A stretch of 64,000 nt of DNA from Pseudomonas azotoformans (GCF_900103345.1 NZ_LT629702.1:6549501-6613500); one strand, 5' to 3'; counted from the stretch's first letter, positions 29,807 through 40,199 are shown. Numbers and translations: made by a program. The notes: generated from the sequence alone by a model not told the origin.

Positions 29807-30085
29807 ATGAAAGCCTGGATGTGTGTGCCTGTGATCGTGTTGGCCCTGGCCGGTTGCGCCGGGAAAACCGCATACCGCGACAGCTGCGGTAGCCAATTGG
29901 ACGCCGCCTGGAAAGAACTGGACCTGGCCAAGGCCGAAGGCTTTGCTGGCACCGTGAGCTACTCTAAGGCACTGTCTTTGTTGACGGGCGCCAAGACCCA
30001 GCAACAGTTTGAAGCGTTTGAAGGCTGCTCCAACAAGGCCGAGAAAGCGCGTTTCTATATTCGTGAGTCTCGCGCCGGGCGTTGA
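29807..30085 (+). CDS. Small putative lipoprotein
   Basis: A 92-residue protein with a lipoprotein signal MKAWMCVPVIVLALAGCAG; lipobox LAGC, acceptor C17. The mature region is mostly helical and has two further cysteines (RDSCGSQLD and EGCSNKAEKARFYI) that could pair. Charged helices suggest a periplasmic or outer-membrane-attached role. ATG at 29807 is preceded by TGAGG. Similar short lipoproteins are common in Pseudomonas and uncharacterised. A CHAD gene follows after 41 bases. Confidence 0.75.
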   Translation: MKAWMCVPVIVLALAGCAGKTAYRDSCGSQLDAAWKELDLAKAEGFAGTVSYSKALSLLTGAKTQQQFEAFEGCSNKAEKARFYIRESRAGR

Positions 30086-30126
30086 CCTGCAGCGAGTAGG
30101 ATTTTTCATCAGGTAGTGAGGGCAGG

Positions 30127-30888
30127 ATGTCAGCTTTGGTCGATCAGTTAGTCGCTCAGGTCATTGGCCTGGAAGTAGGGTTACTGAGCTGCCAGGCTCG
30201 TCTCGCCGCCGTCACCGACGATGAGGCCCTGCATGACCTGCGCACCACGGTGCGCCGCCTGCGTAGCCTGTTGCGCCCTTTGCGAGGGTTGCCGGGTGTG
30301 GAACAGCTTGAATTGGCTGCCGGCACCGTGGGCCAATTGACGACGCCGCTGCGCGACCGCGAGGTGCTGGCGGCGTACTTGCATCAGCATGGCCATCATG
30401 AGGCCGCAAACCGACGGCTGCGTCTGCAACCCGAGACCTATCGTCAGGTGGCACAAAGTCCGGAACTCGCGCACTTGTTGCTGATCCTCGACGCCTTCCC
30501 GCGTTTCATCCGTGCCTCTGAGCACCAGAAGCTGCTCAAGGGCCTGCGTCCGCGCATCGAAAAACGTCTGGCCAAGCAATGGCAGGCGCTCGGTGAGGCC
30601 CTGAAGGACCCCGACCATGATCGCCACCGCCTGCGTTTGCTGATCAAGCGCGTGCGCTACGCCGCAGAAGCCTATCCCGAATTGGACACGTTGCCCGCCA
30701 AGGCCGTGTCGCACCTGAAAAAAGCCCAGGGTGCCCTGGGGGATTGGCACGACTGCTGGCAGTGGTTGGCCCAGGCTGAACACCAGGCAGATCTGCAACC
30801 TTGTGTTGCCGTATGGCATCGCACCATGGCCAAGGCGCAGGGGCAGGCGGACCGCGTGCTGGATAAACTCAGCGCGGATTGTTTCTGA
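30127..30888 (+). CDS. CHAD domain-containing protein
   Basis: A 253-residue all-helical protein built of the CHAD (conserved histidine alpha-helical) domain. Basic and histidine residues recur: ALHDLRTTVRRLRSLLRPL near 35, DHDRHRLRLLIKRVRYAAEA near 160, and GDWHDCWQWL near 205. CHAD proteins bind polyphosphate and associate with polyphosphate granules. No CYTH domain is fused or adjacent. GGGCAGG precedes the ATG. Confidence 0.87.
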   Translation: MSALVDQLVAQVIGLEVGLLSCQARLAAVTDDEALHDLRTTVRRLRSLLRPLRGLPGVEQLELAAGTVGQLTTPLRDREVLAAYLHQHGHHEAANRRLRLQPETYRQVAQSPELAHLLLILDAFPRFIRASEHQKLLKGLRPRIEKRLAKQWQALGEALKDPDHDRHRLRLLIKRVRYAAEAYPELDTLPAKAVSHLKKAQGALGDWHDCWQWLAQAEHQADLQPCVAVWHRTMAKAQGQADRVLDKLSADCF

Positions 30889-30979
30889 GCCGGTCCGGCT
30901 TTTGGCCGGAATAGGCGCTGTACCTGATTGGCCCGATGGTTAAGATCCCCCATCTGTTCTTTTTTGATGTGAGACCGCC

Positions 30980-31777
30980 ATGCGCTTTAGTGATTTGCTC
31001 GACGCCGCCCGCAGCAACCCGCTGGACGTGACCATCCCCGCTGAGTGGGCCCAGGGCCGTGCGACCTTTGGCGGCCTGGTCGCCGCATTGCAATACGAAG
31101 CCCTGCGTGCCCAGGTGCCCGCGGATCGTCCTTTACGGTCGTTGGCAATCACCTTTGTTGGCCCGGTAGCGCCGGACGTCCCCGCCAGTTATCAAGTCGA
31201 AGTGTTGCGCGAAGGCAAAGCCGTCAGCCAATTGCTTGGCCGCGTGGTGCAGAACGGTGAAGTGGCGACACTGGTACAGGCCAGTTTCGGCGCGTCCCGT
31301 GAGTCGGAAATTGCCGTCGAGAGCGAAGCACCACCGGTGTTCAAACATTGGGATGAATGCCAGGAACTGCCCTATATCAAGGGCGTCACCCCCGAGTTCA
31401 TGCGCCACTTGGCGATGCGCTGGAGTGTCGGCGGCTTACCCTTTACCGGGAATAAATCCCGCGACATGGGCGGTTGGGTACGGTTGCGCGGCGATGTGAA
31501 AGAAGAACCGCTGACCGAAGCGCATATCCTTGCCCTGGTCGACGCCTGGCCCCCGGCGTTGCTGCCGCACCTGAAAAAACCGGCACCGGGTAGCACCCTG
31601 ACTTGGACCATCGAATTCATCCAGCCATTGCAAGACCTCACGACCCTCGACTGGTGCCAGTATTACGTCAATATCGAGCACGCGCGCGACGGCTACGGCC
31701 ATGCCGCCGCCGCCCTGTGGAGCCCCACCGGCGAACTGATCGCCATCAGCCGCCAGACCGTGGTGGTCTTCGCCTGA
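30980..31777 (+). CDS. Thioesterase (TesB-like double hotdog) family protein
   Basis: A 265-residue cytoplasmic protein with two hotdog halves. The N-terminal half shows AEWAQGRATFGGLVAALQYEAL, typical of acyl-CoA thioesterase-like proteins. The second half includes WTIEFIQPLQDLTTLDW and YGHAAAALWSPTGELIAISRQTVVVF, the conserved C-terminal strand pattern. Likely hydrolyses acyl-CoA; substrate chain length cannot be told. AGACCGCC precedes the ATG, and a convergent DUF962 gene ends 2 bases after its stop. Confidence 0.82.
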   Translation: MRFSDLLDAARSNPLDVTIPAEWAQGRATFGGLVAALQYEALRAQVPADRPLRSLAITFVGPVAPDVPASYQVEVLREGKAVSQLLGRVVQNGEVATLVQASFGASRESEIAVESEAPPVFKHWDECQELPYIKGVTPEFMRHLAMRWSVGGLPFTGNKSRDMGGWVRLRGDVKEEPLTEAHILALVDAWPPALLPHLKKPAPGSTLTWTIEFIQPLQDLTTLDWCQYYVNIEHARDGYGHAAAALWSPTGELIAISRQTVVVFA

Positions 31778-31779
31778 TC

Positions 31780-32142
31780 TCAATGCCGGTGGCGCTGCCG
31801 CCAGGCACGCCACCAGCCACCGCTCAACACAAAGCGCGGAAAGGTCACGAACTGCTCGACCACCAGGCGCTGCACCGCATCTTTACGATCACTGAACGGC
31901 TCACTGGCCTGGGCCTCCAGGCTATGCCCATGACGCTGCAACGCCAGGCCGGCCAGGATACCGACCACACCGACGGCAAAACTGGCCAGGCTCAGGCTGA
32001 ACACCCCGGACACAATCAACAGAAACCCGATGATGAACAGCGGCACGGCAATCAGGTGCAACGCCAGGTTGGTCGGGTGCTGATGGTTCTGCGGGTAGTG
32101 ACGCCATTGCCAGGCGGGGAGATTGGGGTGACGTTTGCCCAT
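31780..32142 (-). CDS. DUF962/Mpo1-like membrane protein
   Basis: A 120-residue protein with two adjacent membrane helices (about 28-45 and 50-68: NLALHLIAVPLFIIGFLL, ASFAVGVVGILAGLALQ). The start HYPQNHQHPTNLALHLIAVP has the NxxxHxxG/P-like pattern of the Mpo1/YGL010w family. Yeast Mpo1 is an Fe-dependent dioxygenase in fatty acid alpha-oxidation; whether the bacterial short form does this is unknown. It is convergent with the thioesterase gene at a 2-base gap. Confidence 0.72.
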   Translation of the reverse strand: MGKRHPNLPAWQWRHYPQNHQHPTNLALHLIAVPLFIIGFLLIVSGVFSLSLASFAVGVVGILAGLALQRHGHSLEAQASEPFSDRKDAVQRLVVEQFVTFPRFVLSGGWWRAWRQRHRH

Positions 32143-32263
32143 GATGGTGAATCCTCTGTCCGTTGAAATAACTTGAACAGAGTTTAGGTGGGGGTTGGCG
32201 GGGCGGCGAATTGGGGCTGGCTATGGGGGGCATAGGAGGTATGTATTCATGCACTTATAACCT

Positions 32264-32668
32264 CTAAAAAAAATAATCATCAGGTCCATTTATGTACACA
32301 TTTGGATCGCAAAGTGAAATGTATTTAGCCTTGAATTCAATTGAGGCATTTTTGCTGGTTGCTTGAAAATGGAATTGATCATCGTCGCGTGTGATATTCA
32401 CTAAAAATACTTCTCGAATGGGAAGGTGTTGGATTTTTAGATCTCGAATGCCATGGCAATCAATCCCCATTCTGCAAGTGTTATAGCCTTTATTTTCCCA
32501 TTTGGCCGGTAATGTGTCAGGGAAGTCAGGGATGTCGAACCCTAATCCGAGCGATGGTCGATCATTTTCTATCTGTAAAGAAAATAATGCAATTTTTTCA
32601 ATCTCTATAGGCTTGCTAAATAGCTTCTCGAAAAATATATTACGATCTAGTTCGTTCCAGTATTTCAT
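32264..32668 (-). CDS. Putative immunity protein (Imm50-like) for the Rhs toxin
   Basis: A 134-residue soluble protein, AT-rich compared with the genes around it. It begins MKYWNELDRNIFFEKLFSKP and has ENDRPSLGLGFDIPDFPDT, GYNTCRMGIDCHGIRDLKI and a C-terminal SLCDPNVYINGPDDYFF, consistent with the Imm50 immunity family as I recall it. It lies directly downstream of the Rhs gene, overlapping its stop by one base, which is the position of a cognate immunity gene. Its presumed job is to neutralise the Rhs C-terminal nuclease in the producing cell. Family assignment is moderate; position is strong support. Confidence 0.72.
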   Translation of the reverse strand: MKYWNELDRNIFFEKLFSKPIEIEKIALFSLQIENDRPSLGLGFDIPDFPDTLPAKWENKGYNTCRMGIDCHGIRDLKIQHLPIREVFLVNITRDDDQFHFQATSKNASIEFKAKYISLCDPNVYINGPDDYFF

Positions 32669-35600
32669 TATTTAATCCTGAAGTTGTAATGTTCTTTTGT
32701 TTCGGGGACATGTCCGTTTCGGGGCTTGTTTATTGGTCGTAAATTGAAGTGTGTTGTTTGATCTCCCACTCCATCAGCTCTGCCAAATGTATGCCCTGCA
32801 GAATGATCTTGGATGAGAACTTTAGAACCGTCTGCTCTGGTGAATTGATACACCCTTGTGTTAATTGTCCTGCCATTGTTATCCAGTACATTGTCATCAT
32901 TCAAATCAGTCATTTTTTCTTTTTTGTATTGTGTTGTCCTGCCTGACTTGGGATGCGTCATCACATCAGGTTGTTGAGTCATGGGTATTTTGGCGTCTCT
33001 TTTGGCTTCCCGAAACGCCCCTCTACGAGATATGTCAGGCGTTTCCGGCTCTGCAGGTAAGACGCAGGTTGGTTTTTTCTGTGATGAACCCGGGCAGTTA
33101 GCGTTTAGCCCTAACGGATCAACCCACCCTGTGGGATTAGGCACGTACTGGTACGTGTTAAGCCCACCCGCCAACTTCACCGGGTCCGGCGTGAGGTAGC
33201 GACCAACATCCGGATTGTAGTAGCGATGGCGGTTGTAGTGCAGCCCGCTTTCTTGATCGAAGTACTGGCCCTGGAAACGTAGCGGGTTGTCGACTTTTTC
33301 GATGTCGAGGCGGCTGATTTCGCCGTAGGCACGGTAATGCGCCGACCAGACGATTTCGCCATCCGGGGCGGTGAGTTCCTGTGGGGTGCCCAAGTGGTCA
33401 AGTTGGTAGTGGTAGGCCTGGGTTTCCCTGGGGCCGAAGCCTTCCAACAGCGCCAGCGGACGGAAGCTGTCCGGTTCGTAGAGGTAGCTGCGGTGCCGAT
33501 TGGCGTGGTGTTCGGCGATGAGTTTGTCGCCTTGCCAGAAAAACTCGGTCGTAATCCCATCAACGGTTTTGCTGATACGCCGCCCAAACGGGTCGTAGCG
33601 GTAGCTGGCGGTCTGGCCGTTGGGCGTCTTAACGCCGATCAGACGGTGCTGGCAGTCGTAGCGGTATTCGGTGACGAGTGCGTGGCCTTTGCCACGTCGT
33701 TCGCGAATCAGGTTGCCGAAGGCGTCGTAGTCATAGTGGTGATCGCCCTGGATCATCAGGCGGTTGCCGGCGACGATGTCGGGGCCGGGGCGGTTGTGCA
33801 TGAGCAGGTTGCCGGCGGGGTCGTGGCCGAAGCGTTCTTGCTCGCCTTGGGTGTGATCGGCGCGGGTGAGGCGGTTGAGTGGGTCGTAGTGGTAGCGGTG
33901 TTCGCCCTTGCGGGTGTCGAGCAGGCGGGTGAGGTTGCCGGATTTGTCGTAGTCGTAGTGGCGTCGGTAGAGCGGGCCTTCGGCGTCGTTGATGCTCTGG
34001 TTGAACAGGCGTCCCTGGTGGTCGTGTTGGTAGTGGCTGAGCAGGTTTCCTTGGGCGCGTTGCTGTTCGCGGCCGGCGGTGAACAGGTGTGAGGTGAGTA
34101 CCGAGCCATTCAGTTCGACGGTGGCGAGGTGGCCGCCTTTGTCGTGATTGAAGGTGAGGCGGTTGTTGTCCGGCAAGCGCAGGTTTTGCAGGTGACCGCA
34201 GGCGTCGTAGCCGTAGCGCAGGGTGCCCCAGCCTTGGTGTTCGGCGGTGAGGCGGTTTTGGCTGTCGTACTCGTAGGCCAGGGACCAGTGGCCGTCTTCG
34301 ACGCTTAGGAGGTTGCCCTGGCGGTCGTAGGCGTAATCGACGGTATTGCCATCGGGTAGGGTTTTTCTGATGAGGCGTCCGGCATGGTCGCGCTCGTAGC
34401 GGGTAACCAGCTGACTGCCGTCATCGCCGTGTTCGGTCTTTTCCGAAAGGTTGCCGTTGAGGTCGTAGAGGTAAGCCGTGCGCTGGCCGTCAAACCCGGT
34501 TTCTTGCTGGATCAGGCCGTTGCTGTGGTACTGGAGCCGGTAGGTTTCGCCAACCTCGTTTTCAATTTCGGTCAGCAGTAACCGCGCGTTGTCGTAGCGG
34601 TAGTTGACCTGGCTGCCATCGGCATTGATGCGACGGCTGATCAGGTGCAGGCCGTCGGCGTATTCGTAGCGGGTGATGTTCCCGAGTTCATCGCGCTCGG
34701 CGGTGATTTTTCCGTAGGGGTTGTAGCTGTATTCCTTGAACCCGTCGCCTGGCAGCACAACACGAGTCAACCGACCCACGCTGTCCCACTGATACTGGGT
34801 CAGTGCGCCGTGTTCATCTTCCCGTGCAATCTGCCGCCCGAGATCGTCATAGCGATAACGCTTGATCCCACCATTGTGCAACTGCTCCTCAAGCAACTGC
34901 CCACGCTCGTTCCACACCAGCCGCTGACAGCTGTGATCCGGGTACCAAACTCCAATCAGCTGCCCATATTTGTTGTAGGTGTAATCGGTAACGTGACCGT
35001 CAGGATCGATCTTGCGAATGACATCGCCCTGATCATTGCGCTCATACTTCCAAACCGCCTGACCCCGCCTTACAACCCGTACGAACCCGTTGTCATGCTC
35101 GTAGGTCGTCGGCTCATCGTCCCCCGGAAACACGGCCACCAAGCGCCCGGCTTCGTCGTACTGATACGCCGTGATCGCTCCCAGCGGATCCTGCTCAACC
35201 GTCAGCCGGCCTTTTTCATCGTAGGATTTAAAGTGCTCGGCCCCGTCCGGATCCACCCGCTGCACCAGCCGCGCCCGCTGGTCATGCACGTAGACTTCCT
35301 GGCTACCATCGGCGTTAAACACCGTGACCTGGCCGTTGTCATCCCAGGCATAACGCGTGTCCATCTGCGAGAAACTCGCCCAATGCCGCACACATCGCGC
35401 GGCCTTGCCAGACCGTTCCCACTCCCAGAAAAAACTCGCGCCACCGGCCAAGCCGCGCTCAAGAATGACGTGCTGTTCGTCGTACCGATAAACCTCGCTT
35501 TCACCGACGGCATTGGTCGCTGAAACCAGTCGTCCCAAGTCGTCATAGGCGTAGGAAACAACGGTCTGCTCCGTCACCCAAACAAACGGCCCGTCATCCA

Positions 35601-37380
35601 CGACGCGATGAATCTGGTAATCCACCGCCACGATGCGGCCCGATGCATAACGCAAAAACAGCGAGCGCCCGACACCGTTATCCACCCGCTCAACACGCCC
35701 CAGAAAATCCCGGGAAATACGCAGCCGGTTGTCATACGCGTCGCTGATCGATGTCAGCACACCGTCGCGGAAGTGGTAGAAACGTGACGCCTGGGCCAGC
35801 ACCAGTTCATCAGGCGACGAACCCAGATAGATCGCCGCTTCGGCAAGACTGTTGGTGATTGCGGGGCGAGAAGTCGACGGCAAGGGCAGGGTGTTGGAGC
35901 GGTTTTCATGATCCGTCCACACCACCGCATCACCCACAACCACCAGCCGATGCGCCAGCGCGTGACTCCAACCAAACCCCAGCCCGACATCCACTTCTAC
36001 GGCACTGGTGCGATACAACCGCGTCCACTCAAACGGCAAGATCCCGTCCAGCGTCCCATCGGTGAGGGTCAGGAGTTCCTCGCCGGTGACCATCGACACC
36101 GGGCAGCCGTTAGTAGCGGTTTTGTCCAAAGATGCCGCCGCATCCCCATTGGGATTGCGAGCAGAAGCCGGCACATCATCCACATGCTCTTGCTGAACCA
36201 ACACAGTTCGCTGGGACTTGCTGCGCACTGCAGGCACCGCGTTGGCAACCACCTGATCCCCAGCCTTCAACGGTGCATCCGGAACTACCCTGATCGGCGT
36301 CGCGGAGCTACCCAGCAACACCGGCCTGGCCGCCTCGACATGCGCGTCCAACCGAGGCCCGATCAACTGGTCCGCCAGCATTTGCAGCCATTTACGCACG
36401 CGCTCGGACTTGATGTGCCCCAGCACCTGCATACCCAAACGAAGCTGAACCCCCATGCCTCGCGTGGCCCAGATCAGAAACAGATTGATCAGTACCTCGC
36501 CGGTCATCTCGCCCAGCAGCTCGTACATCTGCGGTGGCGGCAGCATGCGTATCCAGGCAACCATGGCCGACAAATAGATAAACAACAGCGGCTCATCGCT
36601 GAGCACAAGCAGGCCCTGGGCAATGGCGTCCTTGCCCAGTTTCAGCAGTTCATCCAGTTCGGCTTGGGAGACGTATTGCAGCAACTTCTGGCTGTTGGTC
36701 TTGAGGTCCGCCAGCACGTCGTACAGTTGTGTGAAATTGTCCCAAAGGTTGTAGAACGCCTTGCCGATCCCGGTTGAGAGCGCCAGGCCTTGCATCGCAC
36801 TGCGCTCGAATGGCGTGGCGTTGGCAAAGTCGTCCCATTGCGGCTTGAAGGTCTTCTTCCATTCATCACGCAGGCTCCTTTCCAGCCTTGCGATCACCGA
36901 CTGATAAGACGCATACAGCGCCTTGATGTGATCCTTGGAAACGTCGGGATAGAAGGTGATCTGGTAGCGCTGATCACGGGTGCAGTCGCTGACTTCAAGA
37001 ATGCCGCTGGGGCCGATGGTGCGATGGATCGGCGAACCCATTGGGCTGCCGTCCGGCGCAATCGCCTGCAGCATCACTGGCGTATTGCCGATAGGCACAA
37101 ACCGCGTGCTCTCGAACATATGCACCAGGGTCAACGAGGCCTGGGCCTTGCAGGTGGCAACCGTGCGATTCGGTTTTTTGGAAGACGCGGGAGCAACGAG
37201 GGCAACCTCGTCCCCGACCTTGAACACCTGCTCCACGTCCAGCGCCGAACCGCTCCAGAAGCTTTCGGCCCATTCGTCAAAGGTGTTCAGGCATTTACGC
37301 AAGTCACGCAGGACGCCCTCAACGTCCGGCGCCTTGGCATCCATGGGCGCGAGGATGAACCGAGCAATAACTGGAATCAT
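32668..37380 (-). CDS. Rhs polymorphic toxin with C-terminal HNH/EndoVII-type nuclease tip
   Basis: A 1570-residue Rhs protein. Residues about 1-420 are the N-terminal region, with hydrophobic helices near 262-310 and no PAAR motif seen. The Rhs/YD-repeat barrel follows from NGCPVSMVTGEELL (about 428), with repeated YDxxGRL units, to the core end GRYLTPDPVKLAGGLNTYQY and DPLGLN near 1420. The last about 145 residues are AT-rich and read FREAKRDAKIPMTQQPD, VLIQDHSAGHTFG, TTHFNLRP and KEHYNF, matching the E-H-H-H layout of Tox-HNH-EHHH nucleases. Expected to be delivered to rivals, most likely by a type VI system; no VgrG, EagR or Hcp gene lies in the window. An Imm50-like gene follows. Confidence 0.88.
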   Translation of the reverse strand: MIPVIARFILAPMDAKAPDVEGVLRDLRKCLNTFDEWAESFWSGSALDVEQVFKVGDEVALVAPASSKKPNRTVATCKAQASLTLVHMFESTRFVPIGNTPVMLQAIAPDGSPMGSPIHRTIGPSGILEVSDCTRDQRYQITFYPDVSKDHIKALYASYQSVIARLERSLRDEWKKTFKPQWDDFANATPFERSAMQGLALSTGIGKAFYNLWDNFTQLYDVLADLKTNSQKLLQYVSQAELDELLKLGKDAIAQGLLVLSDEPLLFIYLSAMVAWIRMLPPPQMYELLGEMTGEVLINLFLIWATRGMGVQLRLGMQVLGHIKSERVRKWLQMLADQLIGPRLDAHVEAARPVLLGSSATPIRVVPDAPLKAGDQVVANAVPAVRSKSQRTVLVQQEHVDDVPASARNPNGDAAASLDKTATNGCPVSMVTGEELLTLTDGTLDGILPFEWTRLYRTSAVEVDVGLGFGWSHALAHRLVVVGDAVVWTDHENRSNTLPLPSTSRPAITNSLAEAAIYLGSSPDELVLAQASRFYHFRDGVLTSISDAYDNRLRISRDFLGRVERVDNGVGRSLFLRYASGRIVAVDYQIHRVVDDGPFVWVTEQTVVSYAYDDLGRLVSATNAVGESEVYRYDEQHVILERGLAGGASFFWEWERSGKAARCVRHWASFSQMDTRYAWDDNGQVTVFNADGSQEVYVHDQRARLVQRVDPDGAEHFKSYDEKGRLTVEQDPLGAITAYQYDEAGRLVAVFPGDDEPTTYEHDNGFVRVVRRGQAVWKYERNDQGDVIRKIDPDGHVTDYTYNKYGQLIGVWYPDHSCQRLVWNERGQLLEEQLHNGGIKRYRYDDLGRQIAREDEHGALTQYQWDSVGRLTRVVLPGDGFKEYSYNPYGKITAERDELGNITRYEYADGLHLISRRINADGSQVNYRYDNARLLLTEIENEVGETYRLQYHSNGLIQQETGFDGQRTAYLYDLNGNLSEKTEHGDDGSQLVTRYERDHAGRLIRKTLPDGNTVDYAYDRQGNLLSVEDGHWSLAYEYDSQNRLTAEHQGWGTLRYGYDACGHLQNLRLPDNNRLTFNHDKGGHLATVELNGSVLTSHLFTAGREQQRAQGNLLSHYQHDHQGRLFNQSINDAEGPLYRRHYDYDKSGNLTRLLDTRKGEHRYHYDPLNRLTRADHTQGEQERFGHDPAGNLLMHNRPGPDIVAGNRLMIQGDHHYDYDAFGNLIRERRGKGHALVTEYRYDCQHRLIGVKTPNGQTASYRYDPFGRRISKTVDGITTEFFWQGDKLIAEHHANRHRSYLYEPDSFRPLALLEGFGPRETQAYHYQLDHLGTPQELTAPDGEIVWSAHYRAYGEISRLDIEKVDNPLRFQGQYFDQESGLHYNRHRYYNPDVGRYLTPDPVKLAGGLNTYQYVPNPTGWVDPLGLNANCPGSSQKKPTCVLPAEPETPDISRRGAFREAKRDAKIPMTQQPDVMTHPKSGRTTQYKKEKMTDLNDDNVLDNNGRTINTRVYQFTRADGSKVLIQDHSAGHTFGRADGVGDQTTHFNLRPINKPRNGHVPETKEHYNFRIK

Positions 37381-37578
37381 GAGGCGGCCCCGTTGAGTGG
37401 GGCACGGCTAGAGAGGTGCATCGGCGGTCCCTCGCGCTGATTGATCAGGCGAGAGACTTTGGAGAGGTTGGTAGGGAAAAGAAGTCGGCGTTATTCGCCG
37501 GGAGGGTTAGGACGTTTCGCCAATACCTCGGGTAAACCGAGGCTTTGTTGTAGGCAGAAGATTACGGGTTGAACAGTC

Positions 37579-39060
37579 CTACAGCTTCAACTGCCCGATC
37601 GCCTTGCTCAGTTCCCCGGCCAAGGTCGCCAGTTCATTACTGGTCGTCGCCGAATCCACGGTCTGTTGCACGGTGTTCTCGGTCACATCCCGAATGCTCA
37701 CCACCGCACGGTTCATCTCTTCGGCGACGTGGCTTTGCTGCTCGGCAGCGACGGCGATCTGGGTGTTGCTTTCACGCATCTGCGCCACGGCGCTGGTGAT
37801 TTCGGCGAGGGCCGCGCCGGCTTCCTGGGCTTGTTGCACGCAGTCGTCAGCCTTGAACGAGCTTTCCTGCATGAAGTCCACCGCGTCGCGGGTGCCGGCT
37901 TGCAGCGCCGAGACCATGCGGGTGATTTCGTCGGTGGAGCTTTGTACGCGTTTGGCCAGGTTGCGTACTTCGTCGGCAACCACGGCGAAACCCCGGCCCA
38001 TTTCCCCGGCGCGGGCGGCTTCGATGGCGGCGTTGAGGGCGAGCAGGTTGGTTTGCTCGGCGATGCTGTGGATCACGCTGACCACACCGTTGATTTTCTG
38101 ACTGTCCTCGGCGAGCTTCTGGATCATCTCGGCGGTCTGTTGCACGCCCGTGGAGAGGCCGGCAATCGACCGTTGTACGCGGGTGACCACTTCCTGGCCG
38201 CTGCCCGCCAGGGTGTCGGCGGTCTGGGACAAGTCGCGGGTGGCACCGGCGTGCTGGGCGATGTGGTAGACGGTGGCAGTCATCTCGTTGATGGCGGTGG
38301 CGGCCTGGTCGGTTTCGCTCTGCTGGCCGAGCATGCCGTGTTGTACGTCGTTCATGCTGCTGGCCAACCGTGCGGCGCCGTCGTCGAGTTGCTGGGCGGT
38401 GCGTGCCACGGTGTTGACCACACGCTGGTAGCCGGCTTGCATGGCGTTGAAAGCGCTGGCCATCTGGCCGACTTCATCCTTGCAGGCCAAGGGTACGCGG
38501 GCCGACAGGTCGCCGGTTTTTTCCACATGCAGCATCACGTCTTTCAAGGTGTTGAGCTGGCTGAGCAGGAAGCGGATCAGCAGTTGCGAGGCGCCGAGCA
38601 TCGCCAGCATCAGGATCAGGACCGCCACCGCATAGTTGGCAAAACGTTCTTCGAACACCTGGCTCAGGCTTGGCGCGTAGGCGAGTACGGCGACGTATTG
38701 ACCGTCAGGGCGGGCGATGACTTCAGCACCCATCAGCGGGTTCTCACCGAACAGCGGCATATGATTGAGCTCGACCCAGCCCAGGTTGCTGCCCAAGGGT
38801 GACAGATCCTGCTCCGCCAGTTGTGGGACCTGGCCGCGCTTGAACGTCAGCCAGTGCTCGCCTTTGGGCAAAGCTTCGCCAGTCGGCCACGCATTGAACA
38901 AGTGTGCCTGCGCCTGCGCCGAAGCCCGGGATGCATCGCTGCGGGACTGTTGCTCAAGCTGCACGGCATAGAGCACCAGCAGCAGGGTGGTAATGAAGGC
39001 GACCGCGTTGACGGCCCAGAATTTGTACTTCAGCGAGATATTGCTAAGCCAGGCACCCAT
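37579..39060 (-). CDS. Methyl-accepting chemotaxis protein
   Basis: A 493-residue transmembrane chemoreceptor: TM1 about 12-32 ([20 protein letters not shown]), a short periplasmic part of about 110 residues, TM2 about 150-172 ([20 protein letters not shown]), HAMP about 173-225, and a cytoplasmic signalling domain with the hairpin tip [20 protein letters not shown]. The start read from 39060 ([15 protein letters not shown]) places the first helix correctly; the frame extends upstream without homology. No C-terminal CheR-binding pentapeptide is evident (ends SKAIGQLKL). Ligand unknown; the short periplasmic region is not a clear Cache or 4HB fold by eye. Confidence 0.9.
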   Translation of the reverse strand: MGAWLSNISLKYKFWAVNAVAFITTLLLVLYAVQLEQQSRSDASRASAQAQAHLFNAWPTGEALPKGEHWLTFKRGQVPQLAEQDLSPLGSNLGWVELNHMPLFGENPLMGAEVIARPDGQYVAVLAYAPSLSQVFEERFANYAVAVLILMLAMLGASQLLIRFLLSQLNTLKDVMLHVEKTGDLSARVPLACKDEVGQMASAFNAMQAGYQRVVNTVARTAQQLDDGAARLASSMNDVQHGMLGQQSETDQAATAINEMTATVYHIAQHAGATRDLSQTADTLAGSGQEVVTRVQRSIAGLSTGVQQTAEMIQKLAEDSQKINGVVSVIHSIAEQTNLLALNAAIEAARAGEMGRGFAVVADEVRNLAKRVQSSTDEITRMVSALQAGTRDAVDFMQESSFKADDCVQQAQEAGAALAEITSAVAQMRESNTQIAVAAEQQSHVAEEMNRAVVSIRDVTENTVQQTVDSATTSNELATLAGELSKAIGQLKL

Positions 39061-39156
39061 GGAAGGTTTTCTCTGATAGCGGAAACAGCATTGGCAAGGT
39101 GCCATTATTGTGCCGCTATCCAGGAAAACGGTTTTGACATGGGTCAATGGGCCGCA

Positions 39157-39963
39157 TCAATCCACGGCAGGCAGCCTAAAAAAGCTACGGGCGCAGGCCG
39201 TGCTGTGGCGAGCAAGGTCTTCCAGGCTCTCGTTGCGGTGCAGGGCGACTTCGCGCAGAACTTCTGGCAGATAAGCGGGCTCGTTGCGGCCGTTTTTCGG
39301 CTTCGGGCGCAAGGTGCGCGGCAGCAGGTAGGGCGCGTCGCTTTCCAGCATCAGACGGCCACGGGGAATTTCCCTGACCAGGGGGTGCAGGTGTGTCCCA
39401 CGGCGTTCGTCGCAGATCCAGCCGGTGATGCCAATGTGCAAGTCGAGGTCGAGGTAGCTGAACAGCGCCGCTTGTTCGCCAGTGAAGCAGTGCACCACGG
39501 CGGCGGTGAGGTGGTCGCGGTAGTCCTTGAGGATGTCCAGCAGGCGCTGGTTGGCGTCACGTTCGTGAAGGAACACTGGCAATTTGAGCTCGACGGCCAG
39601 GGCCAGATGTTCTTCGAGGACTTTTTCCTGCTGCGGGCGCGGTGAGAAATCCCGGTTGAAATCCAGCCCGCATTCTCCTACTGCGCGTACGCGGTTTTCT
39701 TTCAGCAAACCGCGTAAACGCGATGCACTATCGCCGTTCCAGTCAATGGCGGAGTGGGGATGGATGCCCGCGGTGCTGAACAGGCGCTGGCCGCTTTCAT
39801 CGAGTTTTTCGCACAGCGCCAGGGCCTGTTCGCTGCCCTCGATGCTGGTCCCGGTGAGCACCAATTGTTGCACGCCAGCAGCATAGGCACGCTCGAGCAC
39901 GGCCTGGTGCTTCTCGTCGAAACTGGGGTTGGTCAGGTTGACGCCGATATCAATGAGTTGCAT
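39157..39963 (-). CDS. TatD-family metal-dependent hydrolase
   Basis: A 268-residue TIM-barrel DNase-like protein. Metal ligands are seen in [12 protein letters not shown] (where the first HxH is degenerate), GIHPHSA near 65, [11 protein letters not shown] near 96, PVFLHERDA near 130, VVHCFTG near 155 and the final aspartate in [12 protein letters not shown] near 204. TatD proteins act as 3'-5' exonucleases or quality-control hydrolases. The replacement of the usual N-terminal DxHxH by DIGVN is typical of the YjjV/TatD variant group. Confidence 0.88.
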   Translation of the reverse strand: MQLIDIGVNLTNPSFDEKHQAVLERAYAAGVQQLVLTGTSIEGSEQALALCEKLDESGQRLFSTAGIHPHSAIDWNGDSASRLRGLLKENRVRAVGECGLDFNRDFSPRPQQEKVLEEHLALAVELKLPVFLHERDANQRLLDILKDYRDHLTAAVVHCFTGEQAALFSYLDLDLHIGITGWICDERRGTHLHPLVREIPRGRLMLESDAPYLLPRTLRPKPKNGRNEPAYLPEVLREVALHRNESLEDLARHSTACARSFFRLPAVD

Positions 39964-40199
39964 GGTGCTATCTCCGCCTGCGGCCGGAAAGCATATCAGA
40001 GCTGTAGATTTATAAGAAAAACGAAGAACTACAACGAGTTATAGCTGTCTTTGAACGTCGCAAGCGACATTGTGGTTGGCCCGCCGCCTTCCATCATGCC
40101 GCCGTTGCGTACCTTGCCAGCGCATAAAGCGCTCTGTTTCTGACCCCCACCGCCTCGTTTTTCGCGAGGGCGTTGGCCAGTATTCTTTCCGGAGAGCGG

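Noticed and set aside
33180..36000. Internal sequence repeats in the Rhs gene considered as tandem DNA repeats
   Set aside because: They are the protein-level YD repeats of the Rhs barrel, diverged at DNA level.
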